A DNA stretch of 64,000 bases from Phascolarctos cinereus (GCF_002099425.1 NW_018344057.1:7592001-7656000); one strand, 5' to 3'; shown: positions 32,541 to 44,930, counted from the stretch's first letter. The notes: generated from the letters alone by a model not told the origin. Translations and numbers: made by a program.

Positions 32541-34133
32541 GTCTACAACAAAGACAGAACTGCAGAATGACTAAGTAAGGAGAATCCAAAGCATATTTTC
32601 ATAAGGACCTATAAAATGGTAACACTAAAAAGTGAATTCAGTTTGTATATGACCTGAGAAAAGAAGGTATCATTTAGAAAATAGAAGGCCTTAGCTATGC
32701 GGTTTAGAAGTTAAAAGACTTGGCGTGTAAAAAGCAAATCATACCACAGGGTCCTTTTGGTTCCCAGAGCTTTGTCAGGACCCCTTCAAAAACTCCAAAA
32801 GTTGTCAATGTACAAGGATACAGATCATTGCAAAGTATGATCACACAGGGCAGAACACAAAGTAAGTGAGGTGTTGTTTTGCAATTTATAAAGCTCTGAT
32901 AGATTCCCTATTTTTTTCTTAACACTATTTAAGGAGGAAATAATTGAAATACAGTTTTGACATTTTGTCAGGCACAGGAAGAAAAGACAGTTTAGAAGCA
33001 GCCAGGGGGGAAATGAGACAAATTAAAGACCTGGACATTCCCTCTTCTCCTTTGCCATTCAAGGTGCTTCTTCTATTATTTATGACTTGAAAGGTTAATA
33101 GGCGTCTGTGGTTAATGAATAAGACAGTCTATATGAGGACATTTCATGGTAGGGTCAACATCTCCCTATAAAACTTAATGACAGCAAAATCAGACTATAC
33201 TGATTTTGTAGAGAAGGAAATAAACCCACCACCACTTAAATAGAATAGGTGTAACAGCTCCTAAGAGAAACCCCATCCTCCAAAGCGGGCTTATAAGAAA
33301 AGCGTATTGAGCTGTGAAAGAGTTTCATTTAAAGAGCATGGGGGTGTGTCTGAGAATGTGAGGGTAGGACAGCTCTGGGGTATTGCCTTGTTGCAGTCGG
33401 TAGGCTTATGAAAAAGAGTACCTAAATTAATGAAGCCTGGTTTTCTCTAGCTAAGATCACAGGAAAACAAATGAGTAAGAAGTTTACTTTGAATGTCTGT
33501 GCTCAGGGAGCACAAAGTTCATCTTGTAAACGTGTGCATGTAATGTGATTGTAAAGACCCAGGGGCTGCAGGAACTGACACCGGGGCACTGGTTTGAGCA
33601 GTGGTTAAAGGCTGTTTGGTAGCGTATATTCCAGCAATTAATTCTAACTGAGACTGAAAGAGCACTGTGGAATCTCACCCCATTCTCTGTCCTAATTCTC
33701 CTTATAGAAACCTCACCTATTTGTGTGGATTTGGCTGTTCCTGAGTAGTTCTATTCACACCTCTATGTAAATCAAGTTGCCTGTTACAGATATCAGGTTA
33801 CATATTACCCACCTTTATTGTTCTGATGACCCAGAAGTTTGTGATTTTTGTCCCACCACTTAAAAAGAGTAGTTGTGCTGGCTTGGGGGTGGGGGGGAGC
33901 TACATTTTTCAAATCATCTTTATTTTTTTAAATTGATATCTTTTGTTTTCACATCACTTTTGTATCTACCCTATATGTGGATTAGTAGCCCCATTTATAT
34001 TTGAATTTGACACCACTGGTATAGGGAGCTCATGGTGAGCTAATTCCTTTTATTAATGGAAATCAATTACTTTCTTACAACATATAATATCAGAGACTTC
34101 AGTGACTTATCCATGGTCATACAATAAGTGTCA
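32541..34133. other. No gene recognised
   Basis: About 1.6 kb of apparently single-copy sequence. There is a G-run near 33885-33898 and A/T-rich sequence at 33910-33960. Some short antisense frames (33480-33680) lack family likeness. Confidence 0.35.
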
Positions 34134-34383
34134 GAGACAGGTGGTGCAGTGCATAGAGTGCTGCGCTTGGAGTCAGAAAGACTCATCTTGATGATCAAAG
34201 CTGGACTCAGACACTAGCTGTGGGACCCTGGGCAAATCATTTAACCCTGTTTTCCTCAGTTTCCTCATCTGTAAAGTGATCTGGAGAAGGAAATGGCAAA
34301 CCACTCCAGTATCTGTCAAGAAAACCCCGAATGGGGTCATGAAGAGTAGGACATGACTGAAAAATAACTGAATAACAACAACT
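34134..34383 (+). mobile_element. CORE-SINE (Mar-1/Opo-1 type), full length
   Basis: Head 'caggtggtgcagtgcataga', core 'ctagctgtgggaccctggg', tail 'ggagaaggaaatggcaaacc' and 'aatggggtcatgaagagtag', (AAC)n end. Confidence 0.85.
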
Positions 34384-34439
34384 CCTTCAATTCGTGATAT
34401 CATTGGCACAGGATGAGAATTGGGAGTGAGTGAGGAAGA

Positions 34440-35680
34440 AAAGACTATCTCTCAATTTGGAAGGTACTATTCACAGAATCATACCAAATTTCCCACTTGG
34501 AACAGACCTCAAAAACCATTTTGTCCAAACTTTACCCCCAAAAGAATTACTATTACAACATACTCAGTAAGTGGTCATCCTGCCTCTGCCTAAAAACTTC
34601 TAGTAAGAAGGAACTCACCAAGGCAGCCATTTAGACTTTGGGACCGCTGTAATTGTTAAGAAATTTGGGGGGGGGGTGTCTTTTTTTCTGACATCAAACT
34701 TAAATTAGACACTTTGCAGCTTCTACACGTTATCAGTATTGTTCAGCTATGTGCCGGTAAAATATTTAATTGGGCTTTCTCCCTCCCCCCCAAAAAAAAT
34801 ACTCATGACATACTTTTAAATTTATAATAACATTTTTCTATCATTTTCTTAAATCTAGACAATTAACAGAACACTAAATCAAGCCCATTTGTAAATCCTC
34901 ACACGAAAATTTTTATCATCAACTCTCCTAAGATGGTATGAATTGTCTCTAACACGCCCCTGGCTGTTATCCTTCCTTAGGGTACATAGAACTGAACACA
35001 ATTCCAGATGGGGTCCGACTGCATCTGGAGGGACTATTAATTCCTTATTTCTAGAAATAATAGCTCTCTCAATGTCACCCAAGAATGTATTAGGGTTTTT
35101 TTTGGCTGCCACATCATGGTATGGCTCCTACTGAGCCTACAGTCCACCAACCTCCTCTCTCCATCAGATCTTTAGACAAGCTGTTAAACATGCTTTCCTT
35201 ATCTTGTACTTGTTCGGTCAATGTTTTGAGCACAGATTTACATTTTCTGAACACAGAACTTTATATTTATGAATATTAAAGTTCACCTCCTTAGATTCAG
35301 TCCAATTTAAGCTTTTCTACAACATTCTGGATTCTGACTCAGTCATCCATTGTGCTAACTGTCTCTCCCAGTGTCATCTAACAAAACTTAAATGTCATCC
35401 ATGCCTGTATTCAAATAATTGATAAAAATTTTGAATGGTGTAGGACTAAATAAAGATCTGAGGGCATTGAACTAGAGACTTCCTTCCCAGGTGACAGAAA
35501 ACAATTAGAGGCTCTTTGAATCCGGCCCTTCTGCCAGTTCTGAATCTATCTTTTATCTAGCCCACATCAATCCTTTCTCCAAGAGTGGTATAAAAGACAT
35601 AAAACGATTTGCTAAAATCCAGATGATCTCTAAGATGCCTCCCAACTCTGACTCTGATCCTAAAGTTCAAAATCCTATAC
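34440..35680 (-). mobile_element. L3/CR1 LINE, antisense, interrupted
   Basis: In reverse it gives the CR1-type RT region. Plus-strand landmarks are 'gaacagacctcaaaaaccat', 'tcctgcctctgcctaaaaac', 'tgaacacaattccagatggggt', 'cctccttagattcagtccaa', 'ctgattctgactcagtcatcc'-like sequence near 35335 and 'gctaaaatccagatgatctc'. The same series is found in the larger antisense element at 49040. A non-CR1 block at 34665-34965 interrupts it. No frame survives. Confidence 0.65.
34680..34965. repeat. Unclassified repeat, copy 2 (partner at 23080)
   Basis: Lies inside the L3/CR1 LINE and shares ordered blocks with 23080-23310, including 'tcttaaatctagacaa' and 'ctaacacgccc'. A G-run at 34665-34676 and C/A-run near 34785 are local. 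No coding sequence or inverted ends were seen. Confidence 0.4.
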
Positions 35681-35707
35681 TAAACAGGCAAGCTTGATTA
35701 TCATGAT

Positions 35708-35950
35708 TTAGTAGTTGTTATTCAGTCATTTTTGTCATGTCTGACTCAGTTACCCGTTTTGGGGTTTCCTTGGCAGGGATACTGGAGTGGTTTGTCATTT
35801 CCATCTCCAGTTAATTTTACAGATGAGGAAACTGAGGCAAACAGGGTTAAATAACTTGCCCGGGGCCATACAACTAGTGTCTGAGCCCAGATTTGAACTC
35901 AGGTAATCCTGGCTGCAGGAATGATACATTGCACCATCTAGCTGCCCTGA
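35708..35950 (-). mobile_element. CORE-SINE (Mar-1/Opo-1 type)
   Basis: Full-length reversed copy from 'gtagttgttattcagtcatt' to 'gcaccatctagctgccc'. A (CT)n/(GT)n run follows at 35961-35992. Confidence 0.85.
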
Positions 35951-36301
35951 TTATTTAATAACTCTCTCTCTCTCTTTCTGTGTGTGTGTGTGCGTGCTTT
36001 GGAATGACTAGTTCTTGCTTCTTGATGAAGCAATGCCAGTTCTTTTTTTTTTTTAACTCTAGATATTCATAGCTATCCCTTTTGTTTAGGGCTGGGCATT
36101 CCCTAGTAGGGGAGGTTTGATATTGGTACAAAATGAGACACTCATTATTCCATAGTTAATAAAAGGAGATTTCTTGGCCATAGTAGAAGAAGGATATTCC
36201 ACAAGGATAGGCACTGAGGTTTCTTTTTTAAGAAAAAAGAAACTGTCTGATCTGAATGTGTTGAGGGGTTAAGATATTTCTTCTATCACACTGTACCCAA
36301 A

Positions 36302-37205
36302 CTCTACTATTCTCAAAATATGGTACAAGGACCCCTGGGGACTCCTGAGACATTTTTAGCAGTCCATGAGGTCAAAACTATTTTCATAATGACTAAAACA
36401 TATTAACCTCTAATATGGTAAATGTTGATAGATATAATCCACATAAACAAAAACTCTTTGGAGGAGGAAAAATCCTCCATAATTTTTAAATATTTTTCCA
36501 ATTACATGTTAAAACAATTTTTTAATCTTTTTTTAAAGTTTTGAATTCTAAATTGTATACCTTCCTCTCACTCTTTCCCTCACTCCCCCTCCCTGAGATA
36601 ACAAGCAAACCCATATAGGTTATATATGTACAATCATGTAAAACATTTCCATATTAGTCATTTTATACAAGAAGACGAAAGAAAAAAAGAAAAAAGAGAA
36701 AGAAAAAGAAAGAAGGAAGATGCAAAGAAACAAAGAAAGTAAAAAATAATGTGCTTCAGCCTATATTCAGACAATATCAGTTCTTTTTCTGGAAGTGGAT
36801 AGCATGTTTCATCATGAGTCCTTAGGGATTGTCTTAGATCATTGTATTGCTGAGAATAACTAAGTCATTCACAATTCTTCATTGTACAATATTGTTGTTA
36901 CTGTGTACAACCTTCTCCTGTTCTGCTCATTTCACTTTGCATCAGTTCATGGAAGTCTTCCCAGGTTTTTCTGAAATCATCCTGCTTGTCATTTCTTATA
37001 GCACAATAATATTCCGTCACAATTATATACCACATAGGTATTTCCTCAATTTCCATTTCTTAGCCACTACAAAAAGAGGTGCTATAAATATTTTTGCACA
37101 AATAGGTCCTTTTCCTTTTTTTAAAATATCTTTTGGGTAAAGACCTCAATAATTTTTAAGGGTATAAAAGGTCCCAAGACCAAAATGTTTGAGAACTGCT
37201 TCTCT
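36302..37205. mobile_element. hAT-type MITE split by an L1
   Basis: Left part 36302-36473 ('ctcaaaatatggtacaagga', 'gaggtcaaaactattttcat', 'gatagatataatccacataa') and right part 37160-37205 ('aaggtcccaagaccaaaatg', 'tttgagaactgctt') join into one Charlie-like non-autonomous element found across mammals, with 'ggttctcaaa'-type inverted ends. The L1 at 36490-37143 is inserted between them, so the MITE is the older of the two. Confidence 0.7.
36490..37143 (-). mobile_element. L1 LINE 3' end with target-site duplication
   Basis: Reversed L1 3' UTR (A/G-rich 36670-36740) and end of ORF2 ('gttcatggaagtcttcccag', 'tcttatagcacaataatatt', 'gagaataactaagtcattca'). 5' truncated. Flanking 16-bp direct repeats match at 15 positions: 'cctccataatttttaa' (36474-36489) and 'cctcaataatttttaa' (37144-37159). 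Confidence 0.85.
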
Positions 37206-37872
37206 AACATTTAGTGGTAATATCCTTAAGGTCTTCTAGAAGACCTGTTACTTAAATGACTAGTCTACTACCATATCTACTATTGGTCTACACTGACCTC
37301 CAGTATTTAAGAATTTCCACATAGGCATCACTAAAGGAGGAAGACAACAACTAAGATGGAAACATAACAAAACCAAACAAATGAAGCAAACAGTGTAACA
37401 GCTCATTAAAGAGAATGACTAAATCTAAGAGGTTCCTAGGAAGGACTAAGTCCCAGGTCTAAGCAATCAGATCCAAGTGATGGATGATGGCAGATCTTTG
37501 CAGTTTACAATGTAAGTTCATAATTCATAGTTCTGAATGTAAGAAGGGCAGCACTAGGAATATCGGGGCTACGAAAGAAGATGACACTTCCTGCAATGTG
37601 AGGGATCTTCATCATAGATCAAGAAGAATTGCCCTGTACCACTTAGGGTTCCCTGGTCCCACCAACCAGGACCTACCTAAGTGCCCCATGGGAGATATGG
37701 GAGGCAGAATACAAAATGTTTGCCTTAAGAGAGGCCTCTCAGGGACTACCCCACTTCTGTGGGAACAGACTAGACACTTTCGTTGCCCCCAATGGGGCCA
37801 TAAAGCAAGCTCCTGCCCAACAAGGTGCCTTCTTACTTGGTCCTCCAAGCCATCCCTAGAGAAAGGTTGTAT
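37206..37872. other. Single-copy-like stretch with one zinc-knuckle-like frame
   Basis: A 148-codon frame at 37484-37930 (plus) contains 'HFRCPQWGHKASSCP' near 37775-37820, loosely like a gag-type zinc knuckle. Nothing else in it resembles gag, and its 3' end runs into a SINE, so it is not a whole gene as it stands. It could be a retroelement relic or chance. Confidence 0.25.
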
Positions 37873-37873
37873 A

Positions 37874-38011
37874 GGGGCAGCTAGGTGGCACAGTGGATAC
37901 AGCTCTGGCCTTGAAGTCAGTAGGACCTGAGTTCAAATCCAGCCTCAGACACTTAACACTTACTGTGTGACTCTGGGCAAGTCACTGAACCCTGATCACC
38001 TTGCTGAAAAG

Positions 38012-38060
<49 letters not shown>
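37874..38060 (+). mobile_element. Short tRNA-type SINE with (GA)n tail and target-site duplication
   Basis: 'ggggcagctaggtggcacag', 'gacctgagttcaaatccagc', 'gactctgggcaagtcactg', then a (GA)n tail at 38019-38060. Flanks are 15-bp direct repeats with one difference: 'gagaaaggttgtata' (37859-37873) and 'gagaaaggttgcata' (38061-38075). It is therefore fairly young, and the GA array is its tail. Confidence 0.85.
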
Positions 38061-38068
<8 letters not shown>

Positions 38069-38075
38069 TTGCATA

Positions 38076-39044
38076 ACAATCAAAGGATCCTGTATTAACA
38101 GCAACATAAAGAAGGCAAATGATTTTACACAAAAACACAGAAAGCAACACAAAACACAATGCCAGAGATGCCTCTAAGCCAGCACATTTGGGGAGAAATG
38201 CTCTTGGAGCCCAAGTTCTGTGCTTTTCAGTGGGAGCTTTAAAGTGAGAAAATCAATGGCTTGGGGATAAGTAGAAATTCTTTATACTTATCCAATATTC
38301 CAGGCTGCTGGCAGCTAATGAAGTAGGGGTACAATTGACTCATTTGTCCATACTCCTATTTCCAGAAATGTTGCTCAGTTCCTGGGGAGAGTTCACTATT
38401 ATCTTTCCCAGTGCCTAACTCAGTGGTTTGCACCAAAAACCACAACAAAACCCTCATGGTAAAATTGTCGTTGCTCTCTCAAGTCCAAATTTAAAAATAA
38501 TAACAATCACATAAAGCTCAAATGGTTGCTTTAGAACAGTCGTTAGTCAATCCTAAAATTCCAGGGATAGGCTTTCGTTTATATCCCCTCACTGTTGGGG
38601 TCCTCATGCCACCATTCAATGACTGACTATATCCACATACAATTATAGAACTAAGTATTGCAATGTCATTTCTAAAAAGCCGTTTAAAACCAAACACTTT
38701 ACACAAACACGACTCCATTAAATCTGGGAGGGCTCAATAAATATGCACTGCACACTCAGTGAGAGGTAATGTATATGGCTCCAAAGGCTAGGAATTCTCG
38801 CCATGCTGGGGACTTTTGTGTAGCTATTTGAGCCCAAGACTACTCTGGAGAGCTATGCAGGCAGTTTAAATAGCCACTCAGAAACATTGCTTAAATTGTG
38901 TTTTAAAACACCCAGTTTCACAGCCATGTCAGGAGCATGTGCATCTTCAGAAAAATAATTCTTGAGAATGATCCGAATAAGGAGATTTGCAAAGGTTTCA
39001 GATTGCTCAACCATTACCAGGCTGTTGCTAAGATAAGGAATAAG
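38076..39044. other. No gene recognised
   Basis: About 970 bp of apparently single-copy sequence without coding likeness. Confidence 0.35.
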
Positions 39045-39125
39045 ATAGAATCTAAAAACTATAAAGAACTTTATGGAGCATGTAATCCAGTCCTTTCATT
39101 TTATATATGAGAAAAATAAGATCAC
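39045..39125 (-). mobile_element. MIR-like SINE fragment
   Basis: 'actataaagaactttatgg' and 'aatccagtcctttcatttta' resemble a reversed MIR-type tail. About 80 bp. Confidence 0.35.
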
Positions 39126-40882
39126 AGAATTCCTTACCACCCCAAATCCTGACCCTTGTAACTTGATGCTTCAATTTGCATATTGATGTCCCCTCAAATA
39201 AACCTTGATCTCATTTATCAACCTCCTCAACTCCTATGATGCATGCCTTTATTCCATGGTAGCCACACATACACACACATTCACGGATACATACCCATTG
39301 ATCTTGTGACCATCTATAAGTTCCATTTCCACAATTTATAATTCTGAAATTCCTATATCTGACCATAACCTTCTGTCTTTCCTTTTCTCCTTGTGTCTCC
39401 ACTCCATTCCTCCTAAACCCATTCTCCACCTTCCTCACAAACTCTAGTCACTCCACCCATCCCTGCTTTCCCAGGCTACTTTTCAAAATCTTCCACCCTT
39501 TTACCAGTTCAATTTGACACTATATCCCCACCTCCTATCATAGACCATCCTTTGCCAGATCAGCTCTAGATCATTTCCATTATCCACCTACTTTATTAAA
39601 GCTCAGACACTGACAAAAAAAAAAACATTGGAAGGAGTCACAAAACAATGTTGACCACTTCCACTATGAATTTGTCATTCAATTTCAGCTGAGTAAAGAT
39701 CAATGAAGATTCATTAAATCTTAATTGTGAAGTTTCAATGAAGATTGCTGCATTTTAATCCTTTTCTTCTCCACTAATTGACTCTGCATCAAACTCTCCA
39801 CAGTGACTGTTTCAAACTTTTTTTTTCCTTCAAGCCATCTATAAAACCCTCTCCGCCTCCCCTTTCTTACTTGCTTACTTACCTTGCCTCTTACCTCATT
39901 GAACAAATGGAGGTCATTTGTTTTAAGCTCGCTTCACCATCCCAGCGAAAGAGGTAGACTTTCTTACAAATGTCAAAGATCCCATATTTTTCTATCTCCT
40001 ATAGAAGCTTGCTCCTTCCATCATTTCTCTACCTAATCTTCAATCTTTTCTTAATTTCTTGTTCCCTTCTTTGCTGCTTATAATTTACACTAATCTTTTC
40101 TATCTTTAAAAAAATCTTCACTTGTCCCTACTATCTTCTCAAACTATCATTTTATATTTCTTCTTCTTTTCAATGCCAAATTACTAGAAAAAGCTATCTA
40201 CGATGGTTCTTCTGTCTTCCTTTTACAAAAACCCCATCTTCTATCTACTTCTCATCTTTTTGCAACCCAGATTCTATCTACATTATTCAACTGAAAAAAT
40301 TCTACAAAGTCATCAATTACCTCTTTGTTGCTAACTTTTCTAACTGATCTTTTCTTAGTTCTTATCTTCTTGAGCTCTGTAAGCATTTGAACCTATTTAA
40401 AATTCCATTCTTCTCTCTTCTCTGACTCTGTTGTGTCTTGGTTCTCCCGGACTCTGATATGTCATGCATCTCTTTCTATCTGTCAGACTGATCCTCTTCA
40501 GTCTTCTTTGCAGGTTCTTAATCCATGTCCCATCCCTTATTCATGGGCATATCTCATGGCTCTTCTCTCTATATATTATTTCTCTTGGATTGAATCCCAA
40601 GGATTCAACTACCTTCTCCATTCAGATTACCCCTCAAAAAAAAATTTACATACCCAGCCTTCATCTCTCTCCTGACTTGCAGGCCAAGATTTCCAATGGA
40701 TAACTTTCCATCTTCACTTTGATGTCCCATAAGTATCTCAAACGCAACATATGAAAGACAAGATTTATTATCTTTTGTCTTCTATCCACCCTTGCTCCTA
40801 CCTTCCCTATTTCTGCCAAGAATACCATTATTCTTCCACAATAATTCATCTTTACCTCTTTAGTCTTATTCAAACACCCCCA

Positions 40883-41035
40883 AGGGCAGCTAGGTAGCGC
40901 AGTGAATAGAGCACAGGCCGTGAAGTCAGGAGGACCTGAGTTCAAAGACGGCCTCAGACCAAACACTTGACACTTACTAGCTGTGTGACCCTGGGCAAGT
41001 CACTTAACCCCAATTGCTTCACCAAAACAAAAAAA
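40883..41035 (+). mobile_element. Short tRNA-type SINE with perfect target-site duplication
   Basis: 'agggcagctaggtagcgcag', 'cttactagctgtgtgaccctgggcaagtcac', A/C-rich tail. Flanked by identical 12-bp repeats 'caaacaccccca' (40871-40882 and 41036-41047), so it is a young insertion into L2. Confidence 0.9.
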
Positions 41036-41499
41036 CAAACACCCCCATATCCAATTTGTTGCCAAGTCTTGTCCATTCCACCCTCTCAAGTTCTTTCATC
41101 TATAACCCCTTCTCTCTTCTCCTTTTATAACTATCCTAATCTAGATTTTGTCATCTCTCGTGTGGACAATTTCAATAGTCTCTTAATTGGTCTCCCTGCA
41201 GCTAATCTTTTCCCTCCTATACTCCATCCTTCCCATAATTGACAAACTGATATTTCTAAAGTGCAGTTCTGACTTCACGCTTGTGAAGAAGAATCTTCAG
41301 TAGCTCCCCTTTGCCTCCAGGATCAAATGTAAACTCCTCTGTTTGGCATTTAAAGCCCACCACAATCATTCCAATGGAAGTTTTTCCGATTGCTTTCATG
41401 TTATGCTTCCTTACCTACTCTGTGCTCCAGCTAAATGGGACTGCTTGCTGTTCCCTGTATATTACATTCTATTTATTGCCCCTGTAATTTTTTTACATT

Positions 41500-42175
41500 T
41501 TCTTTTGTTTTTTTTTCTCTTAACAAAAAATTTAACATTTGATTTTTTTAAAAAATTGAGTTTCATATTCTTTTTCTTTCTCCTTTAACTCCTTCTTAAG
41601 AAGGCTCGGAATTTGATATAGATTATGTATGTGCTATCTTGCAAAACTTTTCCCTATTAGCCATATTTTAAAAGAAAACATAGACCAAAAAGAACCAAAA
41701 ATAATAAATTTTTTAAAAAGCATGTTTCAGTCTGTACCCAGACTCCATTAGCTCTTTCTCTGGAGGTAGGTAGCATTTTTCTTAATAAGTCCTTTAGAAC
41801 TATCTTGAATCATCATATTGCTGAGAATAGCTAAGTCATTCACAGTTGATCATTGCTGTTATTATGATATTGTTATTATTATGTACAATGTTCTCATTTC
41901 ACTTTGCACCAGTTCATGTAAATCTTCCCATGTTTTTCTGAAATCATCCTGTTCATCATTTCTTATAGCACAGTAGTATTCATCACAATCATATACATAA
42001 CTTGTTCAGCCATTCCCCAATTGATGGGCTTCACTTACCCCCAGAAAAGAGCTGCTATAAATATTTTTGTACATGTGGGCCCTTTTCCTTTTTATTTTTT
42101 ATCTCTTTTGGAATACAGACCTAGCAGTGGTAATGCTAGGTCAAAGGGTATGCACAGTTTTACCCTATACTTTTG
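41500..42175 (-). mobile_element. L1 LINE 3' end, 5' truncated, inside L2
   Basis: Reversed 3' UTR ('cataga' region near 41680) and end of ORF2: 'tgagaatagctaagtcattc', 'gttcatgtaaatcttcccat', 'cccaattgatgggcttcac', 'gaatacagacctagcagtgg'. It resumes L2 sequence on both sides. A clear target duplication was not found. Confidence 0.8.
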
Positions 42176-42539
42176 CATAAGCTGTCCCCCAGTGCCTATA
42201 ATGATCTCACTCTTCACCACTGCCTCTGGGAACCCCTAGATCCCTTTAAGATTCAGCTCAGTTGCCATCTCGTTAAAGAGGCTTTTTCTGATTCACCTAG
42301 TTGTTAATGACCCCTTCTCCCAACTATGAATTTGTTTTGTACTTATCAATTATTTACTTATCTATGAACATGTTGTATCCCCCAGTAGGATATAAGCTGT
42401 TTAAGAACAGGAACTGTCTTACTTTTTTTTCATTTATACCTCCAGCACCTAGCATAGTGCCTGACGTAATAGGCATTTAACAAATACTTGTCAATGTATT
42501 GATGGTTGACTGCTAGACAATAGTATAGGTAGGTGGATT

Positions 42540-43650
42540 CAGAATGACTGAATGGCCAGATCCTATTCTTAGTCCTTAGTGGGCTGATGTCAACTTGTAT
42601 AGTCACATCTACTAGAGTTCCTTAGGCATCTGTCATTGGTCTCTCAATGACATGGATAAAGGGTGACATTCTCTTCAACCTTACAGATGATTCAAAGTTA
42701 AGTGGAAAAGTAAACACATTGTATGAAAAAGTTAGGGTCTAAAAAAACCTCAACAGAAAGTTGGATCTACTCTAATAAGATGCAATTTAAGAGTATAAAT
42801 GCAATATCTTATACTTGGTTAAAAATACATTATGGATATAGGCGTGGGGAGTCATGGTTAGATTGTAATTCGTCAGAAAAAGATGCAGGGATTTTAACAG
42901 ATTACAGGTTGAAGAAGAATCAAAGACATGATATGACGCTAAAGAAGTTCATATGATCTTAGAATTCATTAAGCAAGGAAAAGTGTCCAGAATGAGGGAA
43001 ATATTAGTGTGAGGCTGCCCTCTGGCCTGATCGTATCACATCTAGAGTATTGGGTTCAGCTCTGGACACTGTAATTTAGGATGGACATTGATTAAACTTG
43101 AAAATATCATAAGGAGGGCAACCATGCTGTTGAAGGGTTCAAAACCATGCCATGTGAGGACTGGCTGAAGAAACTGGACTGGAAACAGGCAGAACATATT
43201 TGCATATGCTCAAGTCTTTACTGTGTCATAGGATCAGGCAGAGGTTGAAGGTCCTTTAGCACATCAAAGGACATCCAAGCATTCAATATAGGAATGCATG
43301 AAAACAATTAGGAATGTTTAGTTTGGAGAGAAAACTTGGAGAGCCTTGATAGCTGCTATCAAATATGTTACATGAAAAAAAAATTATAGTTGTTCTGCCG
43401 TCCCCAGGAGGCAGAATCTGTAGCAAAAGATTGATGCGGCAGAGAGGAAAATTTTTATTTTATGTAAAGGAAAGTTCCTTAATCATCCAAAAATGGGATG
43501 GACTCTCTTAGGAAGTAATGATTTCCCTCTCACAAGATGCCTTGAGACGATGGCCTGGATGACCGTTCATCAGGATGTTATAGGAGAGGATTCTCAGTTA
43601 GGTGCTGAGTTGGTCATTCACCCAACTGAGACTCTATGATAATCTAAAAC
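42540..43650 (+). mobile_element. L3/CR1 LINE 3' half
   Basis: The series runs 'acagatgattcaaagttaag' (RT 'DDSKLSG'), 'ctctaataagatgcaattta', 'gaaaaagatgcagggatttt', 'ctgatcgtatcacatctaga', 'gtattgggttcagctctgg', 'aggagggcaaccatgctg', 'ggaatgtttagtttggagag', 'gatggcctggatgaccg', 'gagactctatgata'. This is the CR1-clade order from RT palm to the 3' end. It is not coding. Confidence 0.8.
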
Positions 43651-43724
43651 AAGGCAGAGAGTACTTTCTGTTCACAGTCTTCCAACAACCCATTGATTCC
43701 TACTAAGGCAGTTCACTGGCCAAA

Positions 43725-43970
43725 TGGGATAGAATGCAGAATTTAATTAGGAAGACCTGAATTTGAATACTGTCTCTGACATTTAGTAGCTATATAACCT
43801 TGGGCAGGTCACAGATGCACAAATGCAGGTCATCTGTAAAATGGAGATAATAATAGCATCTACCTCATGGAGTTTTTGAGAGAATTCAATGAGTCAACAT
43901 ACAAAAACACTTCATAAACTTTGAAGCATTATATAAGTGCTAGTGATGATGATGATGATGATGATGATAA
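43725..43970 (+). mobile_element. MIR3-type CORE-SINE with (GAT)n
   Basis: 'aggaagacctgaatttgaat', 'gtagctatataaccttgggcag', 'catctgtaaaatggagataa', 'cattatataagtgctagtg', ending in (GAT)n at 43943-43967. Confidence 0.7.
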
Positions 43971-44794
43971 CTAACAATGAAACCAGGGTATCCTCAATGA
44001 GATTTGTCCTCCATAAATCAAAGTGAAGAGAATGGAAAGCTTTTAATTTAGTCCATGTGAAATTTTAAAAATGCATAGTTTATTATCAGAATTCTCTTAC
44101 TCCTATTTCTGTTCTTATGTAAGCAGTTCACCACAAAATGGTAAAGAGAACAGATACACCTAGTTGGTGTTTTAACTTCCTATCCAGCACCACGTAGAGC
44201 TCCAACACTACATTTGGACACCCAGATCTTCCTTTGTACAGCATTCTTGCAGTTACTCTGGGACACTTTCCGGGTCAGAGTTTCACTGTTTACAAAACAA
44301 AAAGAATTTCAGGGTTGCAAGGTGGTACCTCAATGGGAGTTTCAAGAGCCAGATGGTAAACACTTGGGGCTCTAAATGATTAATAGGGAGAAATGCTGGG
44401 GATTCTGAGAAATCCAAATGAAAACTCCTGAACTTCAACCAAAAAAATCCTTAAATTAGGGCACTGTTAACCTTCCTGGCAGATTTTTTAAATTGTCACT
44501 ACACAATTGCCTGTTGCAAGAACCAATTTTGGGAACTAATTACATAGACATTAAGACAAAAGCAATGTTATCCTCATGAGTAAAGAGCAGTGCTTTCTGA
44601 AGGGTATTTTCAATAACTGCTTTCTAACTGACCCCTCTTTGAATAGACCCGGGCTTGAGCCAAAAGGGAATTGAAATACTGGGAAATCAGTGAAACCACA
44701 ACCAGGGGGAAAAGCCATAGCACAATGTAAACCTGAAGGGCAAGAATGACACTGAAATTTTGCAAAGAAGTAAGCCAAGGGGCCATGACTTAGA
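43971..44794. other. No gene recognised
   Basis: About 820 bp of apparently single-copy sequence. An antisense frame at 44551-44778 has no family likeness. Confidence 0.35.
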
Positions 44795-44930
44795 AGCAGC
44801 CCAATATAATGGCTGGAGTTCTGAACTACAGTAGGTGTCAGAAGACCTGAATTCTGCTCCTAATTCTGCTTCATGAGTTACTTCATTTTCTGTGTCAAAT
44901 TTTCCATCCCTAGAATGGAAAGAAGTGAGG
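44795..44930 (+). mobile_element. MIR-like SINE fragment
   Basis: 'cccaatataatggctggagt', 'cagaagacctgaattctgc' and 'ttccatccctagaatgg' follow the MIR order, decayed. Confidence 0.4.

Larger units (their letters stand above)
39126..42505 (+). mobile_element. L2 LINE, about 2.5 kb, holding a SINE and an L1
   Basis: Endonuclease-side sequence (39200-39600), RT start ('LLEK', near 40185), RT palm ('DSVVSWFSRT' near 40430; 'GFNYLLHSD' near 40595; 'SLSPDLQAKIS' near 40665), thumb (41055-41240, 'SLLIGLPAANLFPPILHPSH'), C-terminal region (41260-41460), and the L2 3' end at 42200-42500 ('caggaactgtcttac', 'cacctagcatagtgcctgac', 'gcatttaacaaatacttg'). Many stops and frame changes. The SINE at 40883-41035 and L1 at about 41500-42175 interrupt it. 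Confidence 0.8.
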
